Of a stretch of DNA of 64,000 nt, positions 54,742 to 63,234 are shown piece after piece. Every line of letters begins with the position of its first letter. The first letter of the stretch is position 1. A program made the translations under genes and the position numbers. A model generated the notes under the pieces. That model ran no database searches. It was not told the DNA's origin and saw nothing but the letters and a program-made list of their open reading frames with translations. The stretch lies in the NCBI RefSeq assembly GCF_008801605.1, contig NZ_VZPJ01000017.1:1-64000 (forward strand). Reading direction: 5' to 3'. Source of the DNA: Pseudomonas brassicacearum subsp. brassicacearum. Its GTDB lineage: Bacteria; Pseudomonadota; Gammaproteobacteria; Pseudomonadales; Pseudomonadaceae.

Positions 54742-56028
54742 TTACTCGGCTTCCAACTGCTTGCCTTGGGTTTCCGGCAGGCTCAACGCCGCGAGGATCA
54801 CCACGCCATAGGACACTGCGGCGAACGCTCCGATACCCACGCTCAGCGGCACTTTCTGGCTCAGCAGGCCAATCAACAGCGGGAACAATGCTGCCACCGC
54901 CCGGCCAATGTTGTAGCAGAAACCCTGCCCCGAACCACGGATGCGCGTAGGGAACAGCTCGGTGAGGAACGAGCCCATGCCGCTGAACATACCCGAAGCG
55001 AAGAACCCCAGGGGAAAGCCCAGCCAGAGCATCACGTTATTGCTCACGTGCAGTTGGGTATACAGCAGCACGATGGTGAAAGAGCCGACGGCATACAGGA
55101 CGAAGTTCTTTTTCCGACCCAGGATGTCCGACAGGTACGCGCTGACGACGTAACCGACGTAGGAACCGACGATCACCATCGCCAGGTAGCCACCGGTGCT
55201 CAACACGCTCAAGCCACGCTCATTCTTGAGGAACGTTGGCAACCAGGAGGTGATGGCGTAGTAACCGCCCAAGGCACCGGTGGTCAGCAACGAGGCACGA
55301 AAGGTGGTGAAGAGGATGCCGGGGGCGAAGATCTCGTAAAATTTCGCCGGATTGCTCGGCGTTTGCCGGGCCTTGGCCTGGCTATAGACTTCCGGGTCCT
55401 TGACCAGGCGCCGGACGAATATCACGAATATCGCCGGGACAATGCCCAGGATAAACAAGGCGCGCCAGGCGTCTTCCGGCGGTAATACCGAGAACAGCAG
55501 CGCATACAGGATCGCTGTCATGCCCCAGCCCAGGGCCCAACCCGACTGCACCATGCCCACCGCCTTGCCGCGGTCCTTGGCGCGGATCACCTCGCCCATC
55601 AACACCGCGCCAGCAGTCCACTCGCCGCCGAAGCCAAAGCCCATCAGTGTGCGGGAGATCAACAGTTGTTCGTAATTCTGGGCAAAGCCGCACAGGAAGG
55701 TGAAGAAGGCGAACCACAGCACCGTCAGTTGCAGGGTGCGCACCCGACCGATGCGGTCCGAGAGAATGCCCGCCACCCAGCCGCCAATGGCCGAAGCGAT
55801 CAAGGTACTGGTGTGGATCAGGCCTGCCTGGCCAGTGGTGATACCCCACATCGCGATCAGAGTCGGCACCACGAAACTGAGCATCTGCGTGTCCATGCCG
55901 TCCAGGGCGTAGCCGATCTTGCAGCTCCAGAAGGTGCGACGTTCCTGCTGGTTGATGTTGCGATACCAGTCAAATGGGCCGGAACGGGCCTGGGGTTGGG
56001 GGACGCCGAGCGTGTCGGGTGCACTCAT
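54742..56028 (-). CDS. MFS transporter, probable uptake partner of the 5-oxoprolinase operon
   Basis: The 428-residue inner-membrane protein has 12 helices and MFS signatures: DGMDTQMLSFVVPTLIAMWG in helix 1, SDRIGRVRTLQLT after helix 2, MGFGFGGEWTAGAVLMGE in helix 4-5 and a second SDILGRKKNF loop. It resembles the metabolite:H+ symporters (sialate/aromatic-acid type). As first gene before pxpABC on the same strand it probably brings in 5-oxoproline or a related compound. That substrate is inferred only from position. Confidence 0.88.
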   Translation of the reverse strand: MSAPDTLGVPQPQARSGPFDWYRNINQQERRTFWSCKIGYALDGMDTQMLSFVVPTLIAMWGITTGQAGLIHTSTLIASAIGGWVAGILSDRIGRVRTLQLTVLWFAFFTFLCGFAQNYEQLLISRTLMGFGFGGEWTAGAVLMGEVIRAKDRGKAVGMVQSGWALGWGMTAILYALLFSVLPPEDAWRALFILGIVPAIFVIFVRRLVKDPEVYSQAKARQTPSNPAKFYEIFAPGILFTTFRASLLTTGALGGYYAITSWLPTFLKNERGLSVLSTGGYLAMVIVGSYVGYVVSAYLSDILGRKKNFVLYAVGSFTIVLLYTQLHVSNNVMLWLGFPLGFFASGMFSGMGSFLTELFPTRIRGSGQGFCYNIGRAVAALFPLLIGLLSQKVPLSVGIGAFAAVSYGVVILAALSLPETQGKQLEAE

Positions 56029-56211
56029 GGTGGTTCTCCGCAGTTTTATTGTTGTAAGTCTCGACGACGCTGACGTGGAGACCGATGCGTCGATTCTTGA
56101 GCGCGCGGCCGATCCCGTCCAACGAATAAAACCTTGGCTGGGTCATAAGAAAAACTTGATTGGGGGAACAGAGATAAAGAAACGACATTGCCGGAACTGA
56201 ATGAACACAGT

Positions 56212-56241
56212 TGTGGCGAGGGGATTTATCCCCTCGCCACA
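56212..56241. repeat. Minimal REP palindrome, GGCGAGGGG family
   Basis: TGTGGCGAGGGGA, TTTA, TCCCCTCGCCACA: a perfect hairpin with 13-base arms. It sits 16 bases from the DUF2937 stop. The rest of 56029-56257 shows no gene. Confidence 0.78.
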
Positions 56242-56257
56242 GAGGCTCGCTGCGGCG

Positions 56258-56800
56258 CTACAGCCCGCGCAGGTCGCGCTCTTCAATCGGCCGGCCCTGG
56301 CGCAGGCGCTTGCCGCCCAGCACCACCCAGTCGATCAGGCGGAACAGGCATTCCAGGCCGAACGACAGCAACAACGCACCGCTGATGCCCCAGATCATGG
56401 CCTCGGGGGTCAACAGGATCTGGTAGCTGTAGCCATTCCAGGTTTCCTTGCGGATGTCCGGATCGGCGGCCAGTGCCACTTGCAGCATGCGGATGTACCA
56501 CGGGCCTTGCATCGCCTGGAATTGCTTGTCCAGAGCCTGCTGGCGCACGAGCAAGGTGTTCAGGCTGTCGGCGTCGCTGCGAAAGATCGGGTCTTCGCTG
56601 GCGCGGTAATGGGCCACCAGGGCTTGCATGTCGCCCTTGAAGAACTGGTTGGCGGTGCCCTGGAACCCTTGCAGGCCGGTCTGCGCCTCGATCAGGTGCG
56701 CCTCGACCCGCTTGGCGTAATCATTGATGAAGCCCGGCACCTGGACCCCAACCAACAGGCCCACCGCGAACAACACCAGCCGTAGATAACTGAGCAACAT
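56258..56800 (-). CDS. DUF2937-type membrane protein
   Basis: The 180-residue protein has an N-terminal helix (LSYLRLVLFAVGLLVGVQV), a soluble helical part with FKGDMQALVAHYRASEDPIF, and a C-terminal helix (MIWGISGALLLSFGLECLFR). It matches the DUF2937 pattern of two anchors around a periplasmic helical domain. The role is unknown. It lies 12 bases after yafJ in the same direction, so the two are probably co-transcribed. Confidence 0.75.
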   Translation of the reverse strand: MLLSYLRLVLFAVGLLVGVQVPGFINDYAKRVEAHLIEAQTGLQGFQGTANQFFKGDMQALVAHYRASEDPIFRSDADSLNTLLVRQQALDKQFQAMQGPWYIRMLQVALAADPDIRKETWNGYSYQILLTPEAMIWGISGALLLSFGLECLFRLIDWVVLGGKRLRQGRPIEERDLRGL

Positions 56801-56812
56801 AACGTGACGTCC

Positions 56813-57589
56813 TTATTCGGTCCGGCCGTGGCTGACGCATTCACCGCGTCGCCACAGGCTCCATTGACCAGGTTCGTAGCGGGTCCAGGTTTCGTTTTCG
56901 GTCAACGGTTCGGTGGCGATCACCGTGACCACGTCGTTGGGCGTGGTTTCAGCCTGGAAATCGACAATCACATCCACATCCTTGAGCCGCGCCGGGCCGA
57001 ACGGCGCGCGACGGGTGATCTGGGCCAGTTTGGTCGAGCAATAGCAGAACAGCCAGTCGCCATCGCTGAGCAAGCAGTTGAACACGCCTTTGCTACGGTA
57101 TTCGGCGCAGGCCTCGATCAGCGACGGGAGCAATTGCTCCACCTCCACCGGTTCGGGGAAGGCCTGGCGCACGCGGTTGAGCAGATCGCAGAAAGCCGCT
57201 TCGCTGTCGGTATCGCCCACCGGGCGGTAGAAGCTCACGCCCGGCTGGAAATCGGCGAGCTGGCCGTTGTGGGCAAAACACCAGTTGCGGCCCCACAACT
57301 CACGCACGAACGGGTGCGTGTTGGACAGGCAGACCTTGCCGACGTTGGCCTGGCGAATATGTCCGATCACCACTTCGCTCTTGATCGGATAGCGCTGCAC
57401 CAGGTTCGCCACTTCCGATTCGCTGCTGGCGGCCGGGTCCTGGAACAGGCGCAGGCCACGGCCCTCATAGAAGGCGATGCCCCAGCCGTCCCGGTGCGGC
57501 CCGGTCTTGCCGCCGCGCTGCATCAGCCCGGTGAAGCTGAACACGATGTCGGTCGGCACATTGGCGCTCATGCCCAATAACTCACACAT
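56813..57589 (-). CDS. yafJ: Class II glutamine amidotransferase YafJ
   Basis: The 258-residue protein begins MCELLGMSANVPTDIVFSFT; Cys2 becomes the N-terminal nucleophile after Met removal. HRDGWGIAFYEGRGLRLFQD, IGHIRQANVGKVCLSNTHPF and CFAHNGQLADF complete the glutaminase site. The physiological acceptor of the ammonia is unknown. It lies in a cluster of minus-strand genes (57622-58119, yafJ, DUF2937) opposite ptrB, an arrangement shared with P. aeruginosa from memory. Confidence 0.92.
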   Translation of the reverse strand: MCELLGMSANVPTDIVFSFTGLMQRGGKTGPHRDGWGIAFYEGRGLRLFQDPAASSESEVANLVQRYPIKSEVVIGHIRQANVGKVCLSNTHPFVRELWGRNWCFAHNGQLADFQPGVSFYRPVGDTDSEAAFCDLLNRVRQAFPEPVEVEQLLPSLIEACAEYRSKGVFNCLLSDGDWLFCYCSTKLAQITRRAPFGPARLKDVDVIVDFQAETTPNDVVTVIATEPLTENETWTRYEPGQWSLWRRGECVSHGRTE

Positions 57590-57621
57590 GCTCGAACTCT
57601 CGCTTCAAGGGGCAGGCCCGG

Positions 57622-58119
57622 TTACAGGCGCGGTTCGATACGCGAACGCTGGGGGTTGCTCGGCACGGGCGGGCGACCGTAACGGTCATCACCGGCCACG
57701 CCAAACGGTGGCTCGTCCTCCGGCTCATCGGCCGCGGCGGCGGCTTTTGCGGCGGCGGCCCGTTCCTTGCGAGCGTTGGCGGCCCGCTCGATAGGGAAGC
57801 GGATCAGCACCAAAATGAAGTAGAGGCCGAAGGCGATCATGCCGTACATGAGCAGATCGGAGGCCGCCCGCCAGACGTTGTTGCCGACTTTGAACAGCAC
57901 GTCCAGGGCAACAATGGCCAAGGCCGGGGCGACCCTGTCCTTCACCGGATCAACGATGGTCGGGCAAAACAGCAGCACCGCCATCAGCAACCGCAGCGGT
58001 TCGCGCAACCAGCGCCACATCCAGCGGGTCATGCGCATCCACACCAGCAGGCAGCCCAGGGCGGCAAAGGCGTAGAGGCCCCAGGCGATCAGATAGTCAT
58101 TCTCGGTCATGGTGTCCAT
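57622..58119 (-). CDS. Small inner-membrane protein, unknown function
   Basis: The 165-residue protein has three hydrophobic stretches (LIAWGLYAFAALGCLLVW, LRLLMAVLLFCPTIVDP, LMYGMIAFGLYFILVLI) and a charged Ala/Lys/Glu C-terminal tail ending PQRSRIEPRL. It may start at ATG 58119 or at the ATG three codons later; neither has a strong ribosome site. It precedes yafJ by 33 bases and is likely in the same transcript. I know no function for it. Confidence 0.75.
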   Translation of the reverse strand: MDTMTENDYLIAWGLYAFAALGCLLVWMRMTRWMWRWLREPLRLLMAVLLFCPTIVDPVKDRVAPALAIVALDVLFKVGNNVWRAASDLLMYGMIAFGLYFILVLIRFPIERAANARKERAAAAKAAAAADEPEDEPPFGVAGDDRYGRPPVPSNPQRSRIEPRL

Positions 58120-58254
58120 GGCAAGGCAGGCAAAGAGACGCTTATAGTAACGGCTTTTCGCTCGTCAGGCTGCCCCGGCGTCTGGCGAATGGCCCGCGTG
58201 GTTGATTCTGTCCGGGCCATGTGTCCCTTTTCGTACAACGTTCGAGAGCCTTTC

Positions 58255-60309
58255 ATGTCCCTATCTGCCCACGTTTCCAACGCCCCGATTGCCCGCAGGG
58301 ACCCCGGTGTTGACCCATACGCCTGGCTGCAGGAACGCGACACCGACGCCGTGCTCGACTACCTCAAGGCGGAAAACAGCTATCAGGAAGCGCAACTCGC
58401 CGACCAGGCCGAACTGCGCGAAACCCTGTTCCAGGAGATCAAGGGCCGGATCCTCGAGACCGACCTGTCGCTGCCCTCGCCCTGGGGCCCGTACCTGTAT
58501 TACACCCGTACCACAGCCGGTGACGAATACCCGCGCCACTACCGCTGCCCGCGTCCGGCCGATGACAGCCTGAGCGTGGATGAAAGCCGCGAACAACTGC
58601 TGCTGGACCCGAACGTGCTGGCTGGCGGCGGCTTCTTTTCCCTGGGCGCTTTCAGCATCAGCCCCGACCACCAGCGCCTGGCCTACAGCCTGGACACCAC
58701 GGGCGACGAGATCTACACGCTGTTCGTGAAGGAATTGTCCAACGACAAGGTCAGCGAACTGTCCTTCGCCGATTGCGACGGCAGCATGACCTGGGCCAAT
58801 GACAGCCTGACGCTGTTTTTCGGCGAGTTGGACGACACCCACCGCCCCCACAAACTCTGGCGCTATCGCCTGGACGGCACTGCCGCCGAGGAAGTGTTCC
58901 ATGAGCCGGACGGGCGTTTCTTCCTGCACTGCTACCGTTCAAGCTCGGAAAAGCAGTTGATCCTGTCCCTGGGCAGCAAGACCACCAGTGAAGTCTGGGT
59001 ACTGGACGCCGCGCAACCGCAGCGCCCCTTTACCTGCCTGGCGCCCCGCGTGGAAAACCATGAATACGACGTCGACCACGGCCTGCTCGATGGCCAATGG
59101 ACCTGGTTGATCCGCAGCAACCGCGACGGGATCAACTTCGCCCTGTACCAGGCCGCCGACACAGGCGTGGCGCCGACCGAGGCCGACTGGCAGAACCTGA
59201 TCCCCCACAGCGACACGGTGATGATCGACGGCCTGAGCCTGAACGCCGGAGCCATGACCTTGAGCCTGCGCGAAGGCGGCCTGCCAATCATCGAGGTGCA
59301 CCCACAGGGCTTGCCGGCCTATCGGGTGCAACTGCCGGACGCGGCCTACAGCCTGCATGTGCAGAACAGCCTGGAGTTCGTCAGCGATCGCATCCGCCTG
59401 CGCTACGAGGCCCTGAACCGTCCGGCGCAGATCCGCCAGTTGGACCTGGCCAGCGGCGCACAGGTCGTGCTCAAGCAAACCCCGGTGCTGGGCCCGTTCG
59501 ACGCCGATGCCTACGTCAGCCAGCGGCTTTGGGCTACAGCGCCGGACGGCACCCAGGTGCCCATCAGCCTGGTGGTCAAGCGCGAAGCCCTCGGCCAGCC
59601 GGTACCGTTGTACCTGTACGGCTACGGTGCCTATGGCGAAAGCCTCGACCCGTGGTTTTCCCATTCGCGGCTGAGCCTGCTTGACCGCGGCGTAGCATTT
59701 GCCATCGCCCATGTGCGTGGCGGCGGCGAGTTGGGGGAAGCCTGGTATCGCGCCGGCAAGCAGGAACACAAGCACAACACGTTCAGCGACTTCATCGCCT
59801 GCGCCGAACATTTGATCAGCAACGGTTTCACCACCGCCGAGCAACTGGCAATCAGCGGCGGCAGCGCCGGTGGCCTGCTGATCGGTGCGGTGCTCAATCA
59901 ACGCCCGGAGCTGTTCAAGGTTGCGATTGCCGAGGTGCCGTTCGTCGACGTGCTCAACACCATGCTCGACCCGGACTTGCCGCTGACCGTCACCGAATAC
60001 GACGAATGGGGCAATCCGGAGGAGCCGGACGTTTATGATCGGATCCGGGCCTACGCCCCGTACGAAAACGTCAGCGCCCAGGCCTACCCGGCGCTGCTGG
60101 TGATCGCCGGTTACAACGACAGCCGTGTGCAGTACTGGGAAGCGGCCAAGTGGGTGGCAAAATTGCGTGCCACCAAAACCGACGACAGCCCCCTGCTGCT
60201 CAAGACCGAACTGGGCGCAGGCCATGGCGGAATGAGTGGGCGCTACCAGGGATTGCGTGACGTAGCGCTCGAATATGCATTTGTCTTGAAGGTTTTGAGG
60301 GTGGCCTGA
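58255..60309 (+). CDS. ptrB: Oligopeptidase B, S9 serine peptidase
   Basis: The 684-residue enzyme cleaves small peptides after basic residues. It has an N-terminal strand, a seven-bladed propeller (about 75-400) and a C-terminal hydrolase domain with YGYGAYGESLDPWFS, the nucleophile in ISGGSAGGLLIGAVLNQRPE, the acid in VIAGYNDSRVQYWEA and the His in GAGHGGMSGRYQG. Length matches E. coli PtrB (686). ATG 58255 with GAGAG is preferred over an upstream in-frame ATG at 58189. It is cytoplasmic, with no signal peptide. Confidence 0.94.
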   Translation: MSLSAHVSNAPIARRDPGVDPYAWLQERDTDAVLDYLKAENSYQEAQLADQAELRETLFQEIKGRILETDLSLPSPWGPYLYYTRTTAGDEYPRHYRCPRPADDSLSVDESREQLLLDPNVLAGGGFFSLGAFSISPDHQRLAYSLDTTGDEIYTLFVKELSNDKVSELSFADCDGSMTWANDSLTLFFGELDDTHRPHKLWRYRLDGTAAEEVFHEPDGRFFLHCYRSSSEKQLILSLGSKTTSEVWVLDAAQPQRPFTCLAPRVENHEYDVDHGLLDGQWTWLIRSNRDGINFALYQAADTGVAPTEADWQNLIPHSDTVMIDGLSLNAGAMTLSLREGGLPIIEVHPQGLPAYRVQLPDAAYSLHVQNSLEFVSDRIRLRYEALNRPAQIRQLDLASGAQVVLKQTPVLGPFDADAYVSQRLWATAPDGTQVPISLVVKREALGQPVPLYLYGYGAYGESLDPWFSHSRLSLLDRGVAFAIAHVRGGGELGEAWYRAGKQEHKHNTFSDFIACAEHLISNGFTTAEQLAISGGSAGGLLIGAVLNQRPELFKVAIAEVPFVDVLNTMLDPDLPLTVTEYDEWGNPEEPDVYDRIRAYAPYENVSAQAYPALLVIAGYNDSRVQYWEAAKWVAKLRATKTDDSPLLLKTELGAGHGGMSGRYQGLRDVALEYAFVLKVLRVA

Positions 60310-60388
60310 GGAACTCTGTGGGATGGCCGGGTCTTAGCTCCATGCGCCGGGCCCAGATAAACCCCAGTCCAATGTAGGAGCAAGACTT

Positions 60389-60478
60389 TGTGGGAGCAAG
60401 GCTTGCCCGCGATACAGGCGACTCAGTTCTGTCTGTCAGATCAAGCTGATGCCATCGCGGGCAAGCCTTGCTCCCACA
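60389..60478. repeat. BIME: inverted pair of REPs, GTGGGAGCAAGGC family
   Basis: TGTGGGAGCAAGGCTTGCCC and GGGCAAGCCTTGCTCCCACA are exact mirror copies. It lies 80 bases after ptrB. Confidence 0.85.
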
Positions 60479-60555
60479 AGAGTCTGTCCCAGAGGTCTGC
60501 TTACACCCGGGCCAAACTGAACCTGCAACAAACACAAGAAAAAGACCGTGCCAAC

Positions 60556-61029
60556 ATGTCAGAACCGACCTTACTGAACAAAGAAATCCGCGACTGGTTG
60601 ATGGACTGCGGTCTGTTCGACCAGTTGCTGCCTGTCGACTTCGCCGCGGCGTCGGGCTATTTCAGCATCAGCGCCATCGCCGCGGGTGAAGCGATTTTCC
60701 GCGAGGGCGATGCCGGCAGCTTCATGTGCATCATCCACACCGGCCAGGTGGCCGTGCAGAAAACCGGCCCCGACGGCCAGCCCGTGACCATCGCCACGCT
60801 GCGCAGCGGCCGGGCATTCGGCGAAATGGCCGTGCTCGACGGCGAACGGCGCTCGGCCAGTTGCATCGCCGCCAGCGATTGCCAGTTGCTGAACCTGGGC
60901 AAGGACTCCCTGGAAAAAATGCTCAACGACGCCCCCAAGATCGCCGCCAAGATCATCCGCGCCCTCGCCGTCTCCCTGTCCAAGCGCCTGCGCATGGCTG
61001 ATGGGCAGTTGTTGTCGCAGCAGGTCTGA
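60556..61029 (+). CDS. Cyclic-nucleotide-binding domain protein, no DNA-binding domain
   Basis: The 157-residue protein is a single cNMP-binding fold: GEAIFREGDAGSFMCIIHTG, the phosphate-binding region RSGRAFGEMAVLDGERRSAS, then a C-helix. It ends after a short helix (KRLRMADGQLLSQQV) with no Crp-type HTH, so it is not a complete transcription factor. It may be a signalling or regulatory subunit. An upstream in-frame start runs through the BIME and is not credible; ATG 60556 gives the domain start. It appears to be a single gene. Confidence 0.85.
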   Translation: MSEPTLLNKEIRDWLMDCGLFDQLLPVDFAAASGYFSISAIAAGEAIFREGDAGSFMCIIHTGQVAVQKTGPDGQPVTIATLRSGRAFGEMAVLDGERRSASCIAASDCQLLNLGKDSLEKMLNDAPKIAAKIIRALAVSLSKRLRMADGQLLSQQV

Positions 61030-61069
61030 CCTCCCTCTGTCAGTTGAAACACAGAACCTGTGGGGAGCC

Positions 61070-61143
61070 TGTGGGAGCAAAGCTTGCTCGCGATAGCGGT
61101 GTTGCATATGTCGACGTCATCGCGAGCAAGCTTTGCTCCCACA
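61070..61143. repeat. BIME: inverted pair of REPs, mixed GTGGGAGCAAAG type
   Basis: TGTGGGAGCAAAGCTTGCTC and GAGCAAGCTTTGCTCCCACA, mirror copies. It lies between the cyclic-nucleotide protein and the Pro-rich gene. Confidence 0.85.
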
Positions 61144-61210
61144 GAGTCCACCTCAATGCCCGAACTCACAGGTTTTTACCATTCAGTTGTTTCACCGACG
61201 GGCTTCAGGT

Positions 61211-61498
61211 CTACCCCCCCGGCGACTTGGCCTTCACCGGCTTGGGCTCCATGCCCGGTATCGGCTGGTCCTTGGGCGGCTTGGGCATTTCGATGGGTGG
61301 CAGCAAGGGCGGCCCGCCGCCTCCGGGGCCAGCCTTGGGCACACCGTTGGGCGTCACCGGCGGATAGGGCATGGGAGTGGCGGTGCCAGGCGACCCGGGG
61401 ATGCTGGGCGGGTTGACCGGAATCGTCGGTTGTTGAGCCTGGGCGCAACTAATTGAGAGCGCCGCCAGGGCAATGGCCGTTAGAATGATGCACTTCAT
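61211..61498 (-). CDS. Small secreted Pro/Gly-rich protein, unknown function
   Basis: The 95-residue protein has a signal peptide (MKCIILTAIALAALSISCAQ, cleavage near AQA). The rest is almost all Pro, Gly, Lys and Met (PPVTPNGVPKAGPGGGGPP), probably disordered. GGAG lies six bases before ATG 61498. Low complexity makes database similarity unreliable. It is divergent from the spermidine-synthase-like gene. Confidence 0.65.
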   Translation of the reverse strand: MKCIILTAIALAALSISCAQAQQPTIPVNPPSIPGSPGTATPMPYPPVTPNGVPKAGPGGGGPPLLPPIEMPKPPKDQPIPGMEPKPVKAKSPGG

Positions 61499-61570
61499 CA
61501 ATGGCTCCGTGGCTATTGTCTGCTTTAAGGCTAGTCGTTACCGCGCGGTTTGCCCTCCTACGAGATTTCC

Positions 61571-62257
61571 ATGAAACGTTTCGTTCTGCTCGACACCACA
61601 CCCATCCCTGATAACGGCGGTGCCCTGTGCCTGTTCGAGTACGGCGAAGACTTCGTCATCAAGATCCAGGGCGGCGACGGCGGGCAGTTGATGAACACCC
61701 GCATGCACGGTTCCGAAGACGCCCTGGCAGAGATCCCCTGCCGCAAGGTCGCCGGTCGTCCTGGCTCGCGCGTGCTGATCGGCGGCCTCGGCATGGGGTT
61801 CACCCTCGCCTCGGCCCTCAAGCACCTGGGCAAGACCGCCGAAGTGGTGGTGGCCGAACTGGTGCCCGGCGTGGTGGAGTGGAACCGTGGCCCACTGGGT
61901 GAAAAAGCCGGGCGGCCGCTGTCGGACCCGCGCACGGTGATCCGCATGGAAGACGTGGCCAAGGTGCTGCAAGCCGAACCCCAGGGTTTCGACGCGATCA
62001 TGCTCGATGTCGACAACGGCCCGGAAGGCCTGACCCAGAAAGCCAACAGTTGGCTGTATTCGGCGGGAGGCCTGGCCGCCTGCGCCAAGGCCCTGCGGCC
62101 CAAGGGCGTGCTGGCGGTCTGGTCGGCCAGCGCTGACCGGCAGTTTTCCGACAAGCTGAAGAAGGCCGGCTTCAAGGCCGAAGAGGTGCAAGTGTTCGCC
62201 CATGGCAACAAAGGCACCCGCCACACCATCTGGATTGCCGAGAAGCTCAAGGGCTGA
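61571..62257 (+). CDS. Spermidine-synthase-like SAM-dependent methyltransferase-fold protein
   Basis: The 228-residue cytoplasmic protein has the SAM-binding Gly-rich loop SRVLIGGLGMGFTLASAL and an acidic loop DAIMLDVDNGPEGL. The overall pattern matches the proteins called spermidine synthase-like or spermine/spermidine synthase domain in pseudomonads, but aminopropyl transfer is not shown. ATG 61571 begins MKRFVLLDTTPIPDNGGALC; a start seven codons upstream has no better ribosome site. It is followed 48 bases on by yajD, likely in one transcript. Confidence 0.8.
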   Translation: MKRFVLLDTTPIPDNGGALCLFEYGEDFVIKIQGGDGGQLMNTRMHGSEDALAEIPCRKVAGRPGSRVLIGGLGMGFTLASALKHLGKTAEVVVAELVPGVVEWNRGPLGEKAGRPLSDPRTVIRMEDVAKVLQAEPQGFDAIMLDVDNGPEGLTQKANSWLYSAGGLAACAKALRPKGVLAVWSASADRQFSDKLKKAGFKAEEVQVFAHGNKGTRHTIWIAEKLKG

Positions 62258-62305
62258 GCTAAACTCTGTCCAACCGTCATCCGTCTTGTCTACAAAGGTG
62301 AACCC

Positions 62306-62680
62306 ATGAGTTCGTCAACGCCACCGTCCAACACCGCCAAGCTGGACCGCATCCTCGCCGATGCCCAGCGCGACCGGGAGATGGGCTACCGCGACAAAGC
62401 CCTGAAAATGTACCCCCATGTCTGTGGCCGCTGCGCCCGTGAGTTTTCCGGCAAGCGCCTGAGCGAACTGACCGTTCACCACCGCGACCACAACCACGAC
62501 AACAACCCGCAGGACGGTTCCAACTGGGAACTGCTGTGCCTGTACTGCCACGACAACGAACACTCGCGCTACACCGACCAGCAATATTTCGGCGACGGCT
62601 CCCTGAGCACCCCGAAAATCGCCAAGGCGACCCACAACCCCTTCGCCGCACTGGCCGGGTTGATGAAGAAGGACGAGTAA
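62306..62680 (+). CDS. yajD: HNH nuclease family protein YajD
   Basis: The 124-residue protein has a zinc-held HNH fold: HVCGRCAREFSG and LLCLYCHDNEHSRY supply the Cys ligands and LTVHHRDHNHDNNPQDGSNW is the HNH active-site strand and helix. It is a small stand-alone HNH protein of the YajD group; a cellular role is not established. It lies downstream of the spermidine-synthase-like gene. The 290 bases after it hold no gene and end with the ANR site. Confidence 0.9.
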   Translation: MSSSTPPSNTAKLDRILADAQRDREMGYRDKALKMYPHVCGRCAREFSGKRLSELTVHHRDHNHDNNPQDGSNWELLCLYCHDNEHSRYTDQQYFGDGSLSTPKIAKATHNPFAALAGLMKKDE

Positions 62681-62884
62681 CTGGCCGTTGTGGCGAACCG
62701 GTCTATCTTGCGCTGCAAAGTGTTGCTCCACAGATCCAGTCCCCTCACTCGACTGTGGAGCGGCTGCCTGGGCCGCTTTCATGGCCTCGCTGACAAATCT
62801 GCAATGCCCCCGTCAGGTCGCTGACAGCTTCGCACCTTTAGCATGCCCGCTACTTCCCTCATTTGCAGGTGAAGTAAGCCAAGG

Positions 62885-62925
62885 TTGATGAATATCAATC
62901 TGCCAAAGCCCTCCCTGCCTATGCT
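62885..62925 (+). promoter_or_regulatory. ANR/FNR-dependent promoter of the DUF2933/copper ATPase operon
   Basis: TTGATGAATATCAA (62885-62898) is a perfect match to the TTGAT-N4-ATCAA ANR/FNR consensus. A -10-like TATGCT lies at 62920-62925, which would put the transcription start near 62932 and the ANR site centre near -41, the class II activator position. There is no good -35, as expected. The DUF2933 ATG is 40 bases beyond. It predicts induction at low oxygen. Confidence 0.65.
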
Positions 62926-62971
62926 GGGGTTATCGGTGGCGGTGGCTCGCCCGGCCTGAAGGAGCGACACC

Positions 62972-63232
62972 ATGAACACTCATCAACCCCCGACTGGCGC
63001 AACGTCATTCTGGCGGGGCAAGACCGGCATTGTCTTGATCATGTTGTTGGCCATTGGCCTCTTCTATCTGGCGCGAGAACACTTCAGCCACATCGCGGCG
63101 AATTGGCCGTACCTGATTCTCCTGATATGTCCCTTGATGCATGTCTTCGGACACGGACATGGCCATGGCCATGGCGGTCATGGACGACATGGCGAGCCAC
63201 CCGTCAACCGCAGGGATCAGGAAGGTTCCTAG
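62972..63232 (+). CDS. DUF2933 small membrane protein
   Basis: The 86-residue protein has two hydrophobic segments (TGIVLIMLLAIGLFYLA and NWPYLILLICPLMHVFG) and a His/Gly-rich tail GHGHGHGHGGHGRHG that could bind metal ions. AAGGAG precedes the ATG. It stops two bases before the copper-type ATPase gene, so the two are one operon. DUF2933 proteins are often next to metal transporters. The function is unknown. Confidence 0.85.
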   Translation: MNTHQPPTGATSFWRGKTGIVLIMLLAIGLFYLAREHFSHIAANWPYLILLICPLMHVFGHGHGHGHGGHGRHGEPPVNRRDQEGS

Positions 63233-63234
63233 CC

